From Butyricimonas faecalis (GTDB lineage Bacteria > Bacteroidota > Bacteroidia > Bacteroidales > Marinifilaceae), in assembly GCF_003991565.1 (NCBI RefSeq), contig NZ_CP032819.1, positions 4,402,001 to 4,466,000 on the forward strand: a DNA stretch of 64,000 bases. Reading direction: 5' to 3'. Positions 26,826 through 37,306 of the stretch are shown piece after piece. Under the pieces are notes generated by a model that saw only the letters and a program-made list of their open reading frames with translations, searched no databases and was not told the origin of the DNA. A program made the translations under genes and the position numbers. Numbering within the stretch: position 1 is the first letter of the stretch; each line of letters begins with the position of its first letter.

Positions 26826-27398
26826 ATGGCAAACTCTAATGAGATATTATCTTTGTACAAGCATGATGAAAGGGCTGCTTTGCAGAAACTTTTTGATATC
26901 TATTATGAACCACTTTTGCTTTATTGCTACCGTTTGATACGAGATTCGGAAAGTGCAGAGGATATCGTACAGGATTGTTTCGTGCACATATGGCGTTCTC
27001 GGCGCTTGGAAAATTTTGAAGGAGAACTGGATCGGTTCATGTTTCAGGCAATAAAGTTCAGGGCGATCAATTATGTCCGCGATCAATATCGAAGAGATCG
27101 GTTAGCTGATAATATTTCTGAGGAGAATGATGAACTACCGACTTATTTTCAAGAGGAAGAGGTGGGAAAGGAAATAGAATTGTTGCACTACACGATTAGT
27201 TGCCTTCCGGATGAATGTCGAAAGATATTTTTGATGGCTTGTTTGGATGATATGAAATATCGGGAGATCGCGGAAACGTTGAATATCAGCATTAACACGG
27301 TCAAAACACAAATGAAGATAGCCTTGCGATTTTTGCGGGAGCACTTGACACGAGATACATTTTCTTCTATTCTACTTTTTATTTCTACAGGAAAATAA
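26826..27398 (+). CDS. ECF (FecI-like) sigma factor (locus C)
   Basis: 190 residues from ATG 26826. Region 2 ('LFDIYYEPLLLYCYRLI...AEDIVQDCFVHIWRSRR...FMFQAIKFRAINYVRDQYRRD', in parts) and region 4 ('LPDECRKIFLMACLDDMKYREIA...NISINTVKTQMKIALRFLREHL') are complete. It is followed by a FecR gene on the same strand, the usual arrangement. It is expected to activate the SusC operon downstream once released from FecR. Confidence 0.94.
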   Translation: MANSNEILSLYKHDERAALQKLFDIYYEPLLLYCYRLIRDSESAEDIVQDCFVHIWRSRRLENFEGELDRFMFQAIKFRAINYVRDQYRRDRLADNISEENDELPTYFQEEEVGKEIELLHYTISCLPDECRKIFLMACLDDMKYREIAETLNISINTVKTQMKIALRFLREHLTRDTFSSILLFISTGK

Positions 27399-27484
27399 TT
27401 AAAAATTCGGGAAAAAATCTTTTTTTCTTTTCACCCTAAATGAAAGGTGGGGTGATATATATGTAGAAGAACAAATATTTTGGA

Positions 27485-28636
27485 ATGGAAGAAAATGATA
27501 TAGATCGAATTTTAGCTGCCAGTTTTACCGGAGAAAAGCTTTCCGAGGAGGAACGATGTCTGTTGGAAGAATGGAAACAAGAGGATGGACATAAGTGGTT
27601 TGAGAATGAACTGCATGAGTTGAAAGAGCTTGGTAAAGATTTGAAAAGCCGGGAAGACAAGAATCTTGTTTTTGCTCGAATCGAAAAAAATGTACGAAAG
27701 CAACGAAAAGGGCGATTGTTTATTCGTTGGAGTTCTATTGCTGCAAGTATATTGTTGCTAGCCGGTGTTGTGGGGTATTTAATGTATTCTCAAGAAAGTG
27801 AAGATAAAACAATGCAGTTGGTGAATATCGGCCCGGGTTCACCTAAAGCGGAACTTGTGTTACCTCAAGGGCAAGTTATCGAGTTGGACTCTTCTTCTCG
27901 GGAGATACTTCTTGCCAATCATCAATCAAAAGTGACGAGTAGCAAAAATACATTGATTTATGGTGGTGACACAGATTCTGTGGCTGTAGAGTACCATACT
28001 GTTCGGATTCCGTTAGGAGGGGAATTTAGCCTTCAATTGTCCGATAATACGCGTGTGTACCTGAATTCCGGTTCATCATTGCGTTATCCGGTCAGGTTTG
28101 CGGGAGGTGTTAGGGAAGTCTTTTTGACAGGAGAGGGATTTTTTGAAGTGACAAAAGATAATGAACGGCCTTTTATAGTGAAAACTGAAGACGTGGACGT
28201 GAGCGTGCTGGGGACTTCTTTTAATGTAAATGCTTATCCGGATGAAAAAATGGTCGCAACGACGTTAGTAGAGGGGAAAGTAAGGGTTGGATACGGAACA
28301 CAAAAATATGATTTGGATCCGGGCATGCGACTTGTGTATGATCGGGAAAATGGGACAGCGGATGTGCGTGTTGTTGATACGGAACTTTATACTTCTTGGA
28401 AAGATGGTTATTATTATTTTAAACAAGAGTCTTTGGAGAAAATAATGGATGTATTAGCCAGATGGTATAATTTGAATGTCTTTTTCCAGAATTCAGAGTT
28501 GAAGAGTATGGAATTTGGCGGACGCTTGAGACGCTATGAGAATATAAGTTATTTGCTGGAAAAAATGGAAGGAACTCAAGATGTGAAGTTTGTAATTAAC
28601 GGTAATACCATTATTATAAAAAGAAAAACAGATTGA
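27485..28636 (+). CDS. FecR-family anti-sigma factor (locus C)
   Basis: 383 residues: cytoplasmic anti-sigma N-terminus (residues 1-78), one membrane helix at about 81-101 ('RWSSIAASILLLAGVVGYLM'), periplasmic FecR domain ('VLGTSFNVNAYPDEKMVATT', 'LVEGKVRVGYG') and a C-terminal STN-contacting segment ('ESLEKIMDVLARWYNLNVFF'). It couples the STN domain of the following SusC to the preceding sigma. It is intact even though the SusC it should sense carries a frameshift. Confidence 0.94.
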   Translation: MEENDIDRILAASFTGEKLSEEERCLLEEWKQEDGHKWFENELHELKELGKDLKSREDKNLVFARIEKNVRKQRKGRLFIRWSSIAASILLLAGVVGYLMYSQESEDKTMQLVNIGPGSPKAELVLPQGQVIELDSSSREILLANHQSKVTSSKNTLIYGGDTDSVAVEYHTVRIPLGGEFSLQLSDNTRVYLNSGSSLRYPVRFAGGVREVFLTGEGFFEVTKDNERPFIVKTEDVDVSVLGTSFNVNAYPDEKMVATTLVEGKVRVGYGTQKYDLDPGMRLVYDRENGTADVRVVDTELYTSWKDGYYYFKQESLEKIMDVLARWYNLNVFFQNSELKSMEFGGRLRRYENISYLLEKMEGTQDVKFVINGNTIIIKRKTD

Positions 28637-28669
28637 AAATCTGATCAATCTTCAATCTGCTAAATTAAA

Positions 28670-28709
28670 ATATACTTTTCTTGTCATTTGCACCGAGAAG
28701 AAAGTATAT
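28670..28709 (+). promoter_or_regulatory. Leader hairpin upstream of SusC (locus C)
   Basis: ATATACTTT (28670-28678) pairs with AAAGTATAT (28701-28709), with further CTT/AAG pairing across a bulge. It lies between FecR and SusC at the same relative place as the hairpins in loci B and D, and may act as an attenuator or operator. Confidence 0.45.
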
Positions 28710-28733
28710 CATGTATAATTATTCTACAAATCT

Positions 28734-31700
28734 ATGAAAAAAAAACGAAATGGTGCCAGGTCATACCTTGGGATATCATGGCGCAAGATGTTAATGTTTA
28801 TGAAATTTTTGAGTATTCTATTGTTTGGGATGTGTATGTCTTTACATGCTAAAGTACTATCTCAAGAGGCGAAAGTTACTCTTGACATGAAAAACGTGGC
28901 GTTAACCACCGTGTTAGAGGAGCTTGGTAAACAATCGAAATGTGATTTCTTTTACAATTACGCTTTGATGCAGTCGAAAGGGATGGTAAATGTGAAAGCA
29001 GAGAATCTGGAACTTGGAAAAGTTTTGGAAGAGTTATTACCCAAGTTAGGATTGACATTTACTTTTGACCAAAATGTTATTGTTATCCGGGAGAAAGTAA
29101 GTGACGAGAAGTCGAAATTCGTACGTGTCAAAGGTTATGTGTATGACATTCACAAGCAAGGAATGCCTGGAGTAACGGTGAAGGTAGCAGGATTGCCTAT
29201 TGGAACGTCCACAAACTCTAAAGGCTGGTTTGTGTTAGATTTGCCTTTACAGAAAGGATCTTTGGAATTTTCTTTTGTAGGATATAAAAAGCAAATAATT
29301 GACTTTTCTCAAAAAACGGCTCAAGATACGTTGTATGTAACCCTAGAAGAAGATTCACAAAAGATGGAGGAAGTTGTTGTTACCGGTTATCAAACTGTAA
29401 ATAGACGAGACATGGTTGGTGCCCATAAAACATTAAAAGCTTCCGATATTTTAATGCCGGCTTATAGTTCAATCGACCAAATGTTACAGGGACAGGTTGC
29501 CGGTTTAATGGTTGTTAATACAAGTTCTCGTGTTGGAACTAGTCCTAAAATAAAATTGAGAGGAACTTCTACAATTTTGGGGAATCAATCTCCTTTGTGG
29601 GTGGTAGATGGAATTGTGCAGGAGGATCCGCTTGAGTTGGAGGTATCCAGTTCTATGACTCAAGATCTGAAAGATATAATTGGTAGTCAAGTGTCTTGGT
29701 TGAATCCGATGGATATTGAAACAATAACGGTATTGAAGGATGCTTCAGCTACGGCAATTTACGGATCGAAGGCGTCGAATGGTGTGATTGTGATTACGAC
29801 TAAAAAGGGAAAAGCAAGTCAATTGACAATCAATTATTCCGGTAATATGACGATCAATACTCGTCCCAATTACGGTATGTTTAATTACATGAATTCTAAG
29901 GAACGTATTCAATTTTCTCAAGATGTTTTCAATGCGGGGATGAGATATAGTAGCGAACCGTTTGCCGATCCGTACACGTACGAGGGGGCTATGCAAATGT
30001 ATATTGCCGGGGATATGACGAGAGATGAATTTGCAAAACGGAAGGCTTTTTTGGAAACGGTGAATACAGATTGGTTTGATTTATTAACCCGTTCGGCCGT
30101 GAGCCACAACCATAACTTGAGTTTCCGCGGTGGTAATGAAACAATTACATATAATGTATCTTTAGGATATAGTAATTCTTTAGGCCAAGAAATCGGTAAT
30201 GAGAGTGAAAAAATGACAGGACGAGTTTCTGTGGATACGCGATTACATGAAAAAGTACGTTTGAATACAATGATCAATGTATCTTCTACGGAAACGAATG
30301 CATTTGGGGCAGGCGTGAATCCCATGTCGTATGCGACGACAACAAGTCGGGCGATCCCAGCTTACGATGAAAAAGGAGACCCCGTTTATTATAATGTGAG
30401 TTCGATGTATAGCAGATATAATTCTGTTAAGATGTTAAAGTATAATTTTATTAACGAGCGAGATAATGGAGGTTCTACGAGTCGAAATTTTTATGCTTCA
30501 GCAAATTTGAATTTTAAGTGGGAAATTCTAGACGGATTGTCATATGAATTTGTTGGAGGATATACCTCAAACAACACGAATTCGGAGTCTTACATGACTG
30601 AGCAAAGTTTTTATGTTGCTAATAGCTATAGAGGGTATGATTACGGAACGGTGGAAGCTACCGATCCTCTTTACAAGGCAGCCATGTTGCCATTTGGTGG
30701 AGTTTTAGTTACTTCTGATGCGACTCAACGTTCTTATAACATTCAAAATAAGATCTTGTTTTCTAAAAATTTTGATGAAAACCATCGTTTAAATGTGATG
30801 ATTGCTATGGAATTGCGATCTGGGAAAAAGATTGTAAATGGAAATACGGTATTTGGTTATTTACCGGAACGTGGAGAAACCGTAGCGACACCCACTTTAC
30901 CGTCTGATTTTACATCCATGGGTACGGCAACAATTTCCGGTTGGGCATATTGAGCAGTTTATATTCCGGAGCTTGGAAGCGCTCGCATCAAACAGATAAT
31001 TATTTGTCCTATTTTGCTACATTGGCTTATTCGTTGAAAAATCGATACGTGTTTAATTTTTCAGTTCGTAACGATGTTTCCAATCGTTTCGGCCAAGATA
31101 CGAAGAATCGTTTTGATCCGACTTATTCTTTTGGGTTGTCGTGGAATGCAATGGGTGAAGAGTGGTTGCAACAACAAAAATGGATACATGCTTTAAATAT
31201 GCGCGTAACATACGGAATACAAGGTAATGCACTAACAAATATTGGTCCGGATTTAGTTTTAAGTAGAGGTGCTCTTGATTCTGACTATAAGCAATTTACT
31301 TCAAAAATTTATCGGTTGCCTAATCCTGACCTTTCCTGGGAAAGAACAAAATCTTGGGATTTGGGTGTAGATTTTGGATTGTTTAATCTGTTTGATTTAT
31401 CATTTGACTATTATTGGCGTAAATCCAATGCGATTGTGACTCAAAAAATTGCTTACGAATATGGAAAAACTTCCATGGAGAAGAATGGTGGAATGTTGAC
31501 GAATGAAGGCGTTGAGTTTACATTGAGTTTTACCCCGGTAAGAACGAAGAATTGGGCATTTAGTGTAGCTTTAAATGCATCAAAGAATTGGAACGAATTG
31601 GGAAAAACCGATTACGAACCAACGAGAACTGCTTTTATTTCAGGTTCAACTAGTAGAATATTGAAAAAAGGGTATCCTCTTGGAGCGTTTTGGTCTTATT

Positions 31701-32344
31701 CATTTGCCGGCATAAGTGATGAAGATGGGCGACCGTTGTTTAATTATTTGGATGTTCCGGAAGAAGAGAGAAGTTCAGATATTGACCCGACAACTTATTT
31801 GGTTTATTCCGGAACGACGGAACCTGATTTCACCGGAGGTTTAAATCTTAGTTTACGTTGGAAGAATTTGTCCTTGTCGTCTAATTTCTCGTTGCTGTTA
31901 GGAGGAAAGAAACGTTTACCTTCTCCTTATGAAAATATTAGTAAGGGTATGTACATGCCTGATGCAACCGTCAATCTGAGCAAAGATTTGTTGAAACGTT
32001 GGCAGAAACCGGGAGATAAAACGAATATACCAGGATTCGTGACCATGGGACAAACTGGAATGATAACCTTGCCCGACGGACAACAAGAGTCGTGGATTGA
32101 AGTTTGGGAGAACTCGGATGTTATGGTTGCAAATGCCTCTTTTTTCCGTTGTAATCAATTGTCTCTTTCTTGGCGGATGCAGGATGCTTGGTGCAAGCGG
32201 ATTGGAGTAAAATCTCTTTCTTTGAATGGATCTGTTTCTAATTTATTCGTAATTGCTAGTAAACGCTTTAATGGTTTCGATCCAGAACTAGGGAATAGCG
32301 TACACCCGAAGAATTTCTCTATCGGAATTAATGTCGGATTTTAA
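28734..32344 (+). pseudogene. SusC/RagA-family TonB-dependent transducer-channel with STN, frameshifted (locus C)
   Basis: The first frame (28734-30953) encodes signal peptide, STN domain (about residues 44-121), beta-sandwich, plug with 'LKDASATAIYGSKASNGVI' and the first half of the barrel, then stops after GWAY. The rest of the barrel continues in the -1 frame from about 30941 ('SLYSGAWKRSHQTDNYLSYF') to a normal C-terminal Phe at 32344. Adding one G to the GGG at 30944-30946 would read GWGILSS and give a 1203-residue protein. So this is a single-base deletion, a sequencing error in a short G run, or a slippage site. All other parts are intact and neighbours are undamaged. The locus D SusC shares the same N-terminal sequence and is its nearest relative here. 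Confidence 0.88.
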
Positions 32345-32355
32345 AATGTAGGAAG

Positions 32356-33948
32356 ATGAAAAAGTTATTGACGATATTTATTGCAGGATTAACGATCTCT
32401 TGTTCTGATTTCTTAGAACCGAAGTCGGAAAGCGAATACATTCCGAAAGAGGCCTCCTCTCTTAACGAGATGTTGTTGGCTGAAGCTTATGTCGCTGCTA
32501 GTGCTCAGCGTGATATTTTGACAACATTGTCGTTGTTGGATGATGACATTATGTGTTCTGATGTAGATGCAGAGGAAGACGGATCGGATGCGACTGAATA
32601 CGAAAAATGTCAAGCATTTTTCACATGGCAACCGGATGCTTGTGTAATAGCAGAACGATTAGGAGTAAATATGGCCATATGGGATATTTATTATGGCGTT
32701 ATTCTAGGAGCGAATGCTGCATTGGATTATATTGATGACGTATCAGGTACGGAGGATGAAAAGAATAATGTGAAGGCACAAGCCTTGGCTTTAAGAGGGT
32801 ATTATTATTTTCAATTGGTAAATTTCTTTGGAGCTCCTTATAATGATAATAAAAAGGCTGATGGTGTTCCTTTGAAGCTGACAAGTGCATTAGGTTCAGA
32901 TGAACTTCCACGTAATTCGGTTGAAGAGGTATATACACAAGTGTTAGCTGATTTGAAAGAGTCGGAAAGACTTTACAAGACCCTTCCTGAAGATATGCAA
33001 TTCAAGCGAAACGGGAGAACAAGTTTGCCGATGGTACAATTATTATTATCCCGGGTGTACCTCTATATGGAGAATTGGTCAGAGGCTGCGAAGTATGCCC
33101 AAGCTGTAATTGATAATGGGAATTTTTCTTTGGCTGATCTGAATACGTTTACCTCTTCTCAGAAAGAAGCTTACTACAATTTTACAACACAGGAATGTCC
33201 GGAAACAATTTGGGTATTTGGTTCTGTGAGATCTTATTGGTCGGATTTTGATATCATGATGAAACGAGAAGAGTCTGACCGTTGGGATACTTATACTTAT
33301 TCTTTTTATTTCCTGAATGCTTCGTCTGATTTGGTTTCGCTTTATCTGGATAACGATTTGCGAAAAACAAAATCTTTGGTGAGTGAGGTATATCTTGACC
33401 AATCTACTTACAAAGGTGTTGCAACTGGAGCCTATCTTCCTTTTGGAAAGTTTGCAATATCGAAGAGTAGGTATGATGTACCATCAGTTGTTATGACAAG
33501 CGGTCAAGGATATTTCGCACATGCGTTTCGATTATCTGAGGCTTATTTGAATTTGGCGGAAGCATCCGTTTTGCGAGAGGATGAGGATGGTACTATCACG
33601 GCATTGAAAGCATTGAACGATTTGAGAGAAAAACGTTTTGAGAATTATGCACCACTCTCCGGTTTGACCGGTGATGCCCTGTTAGCGAAGGTTCGTGAAG
33701 AACGTCGAATGGAATTGTGTTTCGAGGGATTTCGGTGGTTTGATTTGAGACGTTATGGCATGCCGTCCATTACTCATGATTGGAAAGTTAGCAATGGAAA
33801 CGGAGGTAAAGATATGACACGTTATGTGTTACAAGAAAAAGATCCATTTTATACATTGCCAATTCCGGAATACATCATGGAAATGAATCGTGCCTTAACC
33901 CAAAATCCGTTACCCGCTAAAAGAACCGGGATTCAAGTTACAGAATGA
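32356..33948 (+). CDS. SusD/RagB-family lipoprotein (locus C)
   Basis: 530 residues with lipobox 'LTISCSDFLEPKSESEYIP'. The TPR-like helix 'NNVKAQALALRGYYYFQLVN' and 'NFFGAPYND', then 'LLLSRVYLYMENWSEAAKYA', and the C-terminal 'REERRMELCFEGFRWFDLRRYG' are standard SusD signatures. It follows the frameshifted SusC by 11 bp. Of the RagB-like type (the 'NRALTQNP' ending is common in that branch). Surface ligand binding. Confidence 0.95.
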   Translation: MKKLLTIFIAGLTISCSDFLEPKSESEYIPKEASSLNEMLLAEAYVAASAQRDILTTLSLLDDDIMCSDVDAEEDGSDATEYEKCQAFFTWQPDACVIAERLGVNMAIWDIYYGVILGANAALDYIDDVSGTEDEKNNVKAQALALRGYYYFQLVNFFGAPYNDNKKADGVPLKLTSALGSDELPRNSVEEVYTQVLADLKESERLYKTLPEDMQFKRNGRTSLPMVQLLLSRVYLYMENWSEAAKYAQAVIDNGNFSLADLNTFTSSQKEAYYNFTTQECPETIWVFGSVRSYWSDFDIMMKREESDRWDTYTYSFYFLNASSDLVSLYLDNDLRKTKSLVSEVYLDQSTYKGVATGAYLPFGKFAISKSRYDVPSVVMTSGQGYFAHAFRLSEAYLNLAEASVLREDEDGTITALKALNDLREKRFENYAPLSGLTGDALLAKVREERRMELCFEGFRWFDLRRYGMPSITHDWKVSNGNGGKDMTRYVLQEKDPFYTLPIPEYIMEMNRALTQNPLPAKRTGIQVTE

Positions 33949-33968
33949 AATGATAAAAATGAATATTT

Positions 33969-34913
33969 ATGAAATGGAAGAATTATCTATATAGTTTATC
34001 GATATGTTTATTGTTTGTATCCTGCTATAACGAGGATGCATTAAAGACCTCTGATGAGGAAAATATCGATCGTTTTGAATTTCCTCAGGGAAATAATACT
34101 TGGGATGAAGATATTCAAGAAATTTTGGATCAATATGGTGTCATGTTAGTTTATAAGGGGGTAACATCAGCCGACTTGAGTCGTTCTTGGATGTCCTATG
34201 CTTCCACGAATAATAGCGCTGAAGAGTTGAAAGACGAGGAGGTGAAGTTTCTCGTGAATTATTTAAAGAATCATATTTTTGCCTATTTATCTCCGAAGGT
34301 GACAACAAAAGTATTTAAACCTTATTGGTTTTTGCTAAAAAACTATTTCAGTAATGGACGTCCTTTGAAAAGTAATTATAATGGAATGGATTTTTGGGCT
34401 TCATGTATGCATTTTACAGAAGAGGTCTATATGGAGAAAACGGCTGGTAGTTATTATGCATCACAGTGGGACAAATATAAAAACTTGCCTAGCACGAAAG
34501 CTGAATACTTTTCATTGCGAGGAGGCCTGTTGTACACGATTTTGCAAAATGCTGTAAACTTAGGGAACATAACTATTCCGGAGGAATATGATGACGGATT
34601 TGATTATTCTACAGAATTTGTTACGAATGATCCCGGAAATGCAAATTATCCTTATAATCGGGGATTTATTACAGCTTCAGATGGATTTGGTTACTTTTAT
34701 AAAATAACTTCCAGAAAGCCTGTTACTCGTTTGAAGAATTTCTTTCAATACATTCACCTTGGTTTTTATTATTCAGATGAGGAGATAGAAGTTCAGTTTC
34801 CCCGAGAGACTTATCCTTTTTTGCGGGAGAAATTGGATATTGTAAAAAATCATTTAAAAACAACGTATGGAATAGATCTTCAGGCTATACATAATGGACC
34901 GGAGATAGACTAA
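33969..34913 (+). CDS. Unknown SusD-linked lipoprotein (locus C)
   Basis: 314 residues with lipobox 'LLFVSCYNEDA'. I do not recognise the family with confidence. The segment 'DIQEILDQYGVMLVYKGV' recalls the N-terminal part of Mx1-type putative metallopeptidase lipoproteins found after SusD genes, but no HExxH motif is present, so enzymatic activity is not supported. The protein at 54173 occupies the same place in locus D and shares layout (lipobox, short linker, 'I..ETGV.VFVN' segment, aromatic C-terminal half), so they are probably distant homologues. Position suggests a surface accessory subunit. Confidence 0.6.
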   Translation: MKWKNYLYSLSICLLFVSCYNEDALKTSDEENIDRFEFPQGNNTWDEDIQEILDQYGVMLVYKGVTSADLSRSWMSYASTNNSAEELKDEEVKFLVNYLKNHIFAYLSPKVTTKVFKPYWFLLKNYFSNGRPLKSNYNGMDFWASCMHFTEEVYMEKTAGSYYASQWDKYKNLPSTKAEYFSLRGGLLYTILQNAVNLGNITIPEEYDDGFDYSTEFVTNDPGNANYPYNRGFITASDGFGYFYKITSRKPVTRLKNFFQYIHLGFYYSDEEIEVQFPRETYPFLREKLDIVKNHLKTTYGIDLQAIHNGPEID

Positions 34914-34923
34914 AATTTAAAGG

Positions 34924-35045
34924 AAAGCATGTCGAAAGTCTATGTCATTTGTGACATGGAGAGTGGATAATGTTTGTGTTTTTTAGTATTGTGTTTTAGT
35001 TCCACAAATTGGAGGAATTGGGACATATGGCCTTCGATGTGCTTT
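34924..35045 (+). other. Long structured intergenic hairpin (locus C)
   Basis: AAAGCATGTCGAA (34924-34936) pairs over 13 positions, two of them G-U, with TTCGATGTGCTTT (35033-35045). Inside, TATGTC (34941-34946) can pair with GACATA (35022-35027), or locally ATGTCA-TTTG-TGACAT (34942-34957) can form; the two inner options exclude each other. It separates the importer block from the thioredoxin/protease block. No simple T tract follows beyond CTTTTCTTT. Confidence 0.55.
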
Positions 35046-35088
35046 TCTTTACCTATTGTATATTGTAAATCACTTAAAAAGAATTGAA

Positions 35089-36183
35089 ATGAAAAATTGG
35101 TTAGTAACAGTATGTTGTATGATGTTGTTTGTTATGCCTTCTGGTGTAATGGGACAATCGGAAAAATCTTTAAAAGAAGAAGTTAAAGATTTATGGAGAG
35201 AATTTGAGATCAGTGACAAAGATACGGTCAAAGCTATCTTGGCGCAGGGAGATAAAATAAAAAAATATATTGCTTCCAAAGACAAAAATGATGTAAAAGC
35301 TACCCTTGAAAATAATGGAGAACTTGTTCGACAACTTTTTGTTTATTATAGTGTTCCTTACAAGAAAGATAAAAAAATAATTCCTGTAAAGCATCAAAAG
35401 GAGATTAAAAAGTGGATGAACTCAATTGATATTTATGCGGATGAATTTGTGGAAGATAAAGCTTTTGCTTTAAAAGTCGACCAATATTTTTCCGTGCGAG
35501 CTCTGGGCGAAGGAGCTATTGCGGATGAACTTTGGGGAGAAAAGGGGAAATATAAATATGATTATGAGAAATATAAAGAATTATTGGAATCAGGGTGTAC
35601 GAAAGCAATTTTAAACTATTTTCCTTCTTTGCGAACCGTATTTATGTACCAAGGCTATACTCCCGCGTTGAAACAAATATATCCTTTGGTAGAGCAAAAA
35701 ATGCCAAAAGGGAAAAAAAAGGAGGAGTTGATGGCAAGATTTCAGAGGGCTGAACGAGTAGAACCGGGAAAACCGGCACCGGCATTTACCATGAAAGATG
35801 CACACGATAAAGAGCATTCGTTGAAAGACTATAGAGGAAAGATTTTGGTTATAGATGTATGGGCAACTTGGTGCAGCGGGTGTGTGGCTAAATTGCCTTA
35901 TTATGTCAAAATAGCTGAAAAATATAAAGGACGAAAAGATATCGAGTTTATCACTGTGTCTCAGGATCGTAATTGGGATGCATGGCAAAAAGGACTTGTA
36001 AGATTGAAAGCAACGGAATTAACTAATTTGTTTGAATGTGGAACGTTTGCCGAAGATTACAATATACCGGGAATTCCATTGTATATGATCATCGATGAGA
36101 AAGGCAATTTTATTGTTTCAAAAATTCCATTTGAAAATTTGGAAGAAATGATAGAGAAAGTATTAAACGAGAGAAAGCGATGA
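35089..36183 (+). CDS. TlpA-like thioredoxin with long helical N-terminus (locus C)
   Basis: About 364 residues from ATG 35089, the start that gives a proper signal peptide (MKNWLVTVCCMMLFVMPSG). The first ~200 residues after the signal are Lys/Glu-rich helices of unknown function; the C-terminal ~140 residues are a TlpA domain with WATWCSGC and the cis-Pro segment 'NIPGIPLYMIIDEKG'. The motif CSGC is unusual (Gly before the second Cys). Its stop overlaps the start of the next gene (ATGA), indicating coupled translation. Exported thiol oxidoreductase; partner unknown. Confidence 0.87.
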   Translation: MKNWLVTVCCMMLFVMPSGVMGQSEKSLKEEVKDLWREFEISDKDTVKAILAQGDKIKKYIASKDKNDVKATLENNGELVRQLFVYYSVPYKKDKKIIPVKHQKEIKKWMNSIDIYADEFVEDKAFALKVDQYFSVRALGEGAIADELWGEKGKYKYDYEKYKELLESGCTKAILNYFPSLRTVFMYQGYTPALKQIYPLVEQKMPKGKKKEELMARFQRAERVEPGKPAPAFTMKDAHDKEHSLKDYRGKILVIDVWATWCSGCVAKLPYYVKIAEKYKGRKDIEFITVSQDRNWDAWQKGLVRLKATELTNLFECGTFAEDYNIPGIPLYMIIDEKGNFIVSKIPFENLEEMIEKVLNERKR

Positions 36184-37301
36184 GAAGCAATGTTTTAATG
36201 TTTTGTCTAATTTCATTCTATATCGTAACAGGATGTTCTTCAAGAACATCTTGTTACCGATTTACGTTGAGAGGTGAGTTGGACGGGATGAAATATGGAA
36301 AAATGTTTTTGTACAAACAGGGGGATAGCAGGCATCCATTGGATTCTGCAGAAGTGAGTGGTGGTAAATTTGTATTAAAAACAGCAGTGCCGGAACCAGG
36401 AAAGTTTACGATTCAAGTAAATAGAAAAAGCTTGATTTGTTATTTGGATGGAGAAGAGATGTTCTTAAAAGGAAATTATGATTCTTTTTCTAAAAGTAAA
36501 TTGGAGGGCTCTCCTGCTAATGATTTGGATAAAAAATATCAGAATTTGTTGGATAAATATGTTCGTTCGGAATGTGATTCTTTGTTACGAGAATATAGGA
36601 AAGCATTTGGGGCGAATGATGTGGAGTTGGGAGATCGGCTAATGACTCGTATTTTGCAATTGGAGAATGAAGTGCAATTTCAATTGACAGAAGAACTTGT
36701 ACGAGAGAATCCGAACAGTATATTTTCTGCTCATATTTCGACTCTTGTTCTTGGAGGAAGTTATGAGAAAGGGAAAAAGCTATATGATCTATTAGGAAGT
36801 AAAGCTCGTGCTTCATCGTGGGGTGTGGCATTGAAACAAAGAGTTGAAGAGTTAGAAAGAACTGCTATCGGAAAGAACTGTCCGGATTTTGAAATGACGG
36901 GGGTTAATGGAGAGAAATTTATGATGAGCTCTTTATTGGGATCTTCTTTCAAAAATTCTCTGGTTATCATTGATTTCTGGGCATCTTGGTGTGGGCCGTG
37001 TCGACAGGAGATGAAAAGTTTGATGGAACGGTACAAGGAATTTAACGGGCGAGGAGTACAATTTTTAAGTATATCTATAGATGACTCCGAGAAAAAATGG
37101 AAAGAGGCTTATAAAGAAGAGGGATTCCCGTGGTTAAGTGTGTGGGATGAAAAGGGGTGGAATAATTCAAAAATTCGAGAGATATTTGGAATAACTCAGA
37201 TCCCTTTTATCATATTACTTGATAAGGATGGAAAAATTGCCGCCAAGAATATACGCCGAAATACATTGCGAGAGAAAATTGTTGAATTGTTGAATCAATA
37301 G
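36180..37301 (+). CDS. DUF4369-TlpA lipoprotein (locus C)
   Basis: 373 residues with lipobox 'SFYIVTGCSSR', so membrane-anchored. An N-terminal DUF4369 beta domain ('FTLRGELDGMKYGKMFLYK', residues about 28-115), a helical middle part and a C-terminal AhpC/TSA-thioredoxin domain with 'IIDFWASWCGPCRQEM' and cis-Pro 'ITQIPFIILLDKDG'. This domain order is typical of Bacteroidota anchored thiol reductases. Four-base overlap with the preceding gene; next gene 5 bp downstream. Confidence 0.92.
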   Translation: MRSNVLMFCLISFYIVTGCSSRTSCYRFTLRGELDGMKYGKMFLYKQGDSRHPLDSAEVSGGKFVLKTAVPEPGKFTIQVNRKSLICYLDGEEMFLKGNYDSFSKSKLEGSPANDLDKKYQNLLDKYVRSECDSLLREYRKAFGANDVELGDRLMTRILQLENEVQFQLTEELVRENPNSIFSAHISTLVLGGSYEKGKKLYDLLGSKARASSWGVALKQRVEELERTAIGKNCPDFEMTGVNGEKFMMSSLLGSSFKNSLVIIDFWASWCGPCRQEMKSLMERYKEFNGRGVQFLSISIDDSEKKWKEAYKEEGFPWLSVWDEKGWNNSKIREIFGITQIPFIILLDKDGKIAAKNIRRNTLREKIVELLNQ

Positions 37302-37306
37302 AACAA

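Noticed and set aside
30941..30953. Programmed ribosomal frameshift in locus C SusC
   Set aside because: No slippery heptamer or stimulatory structure is evident, and related SusC genes are read in one frame; a base deletion or sequence error is simpler.
33969..34913. Metallopeptidase call for the SusD-linked lipoprotein
   Set aside because: A faint similarity to Mx1-type lipoproteins is not backed by an HExxH motif.
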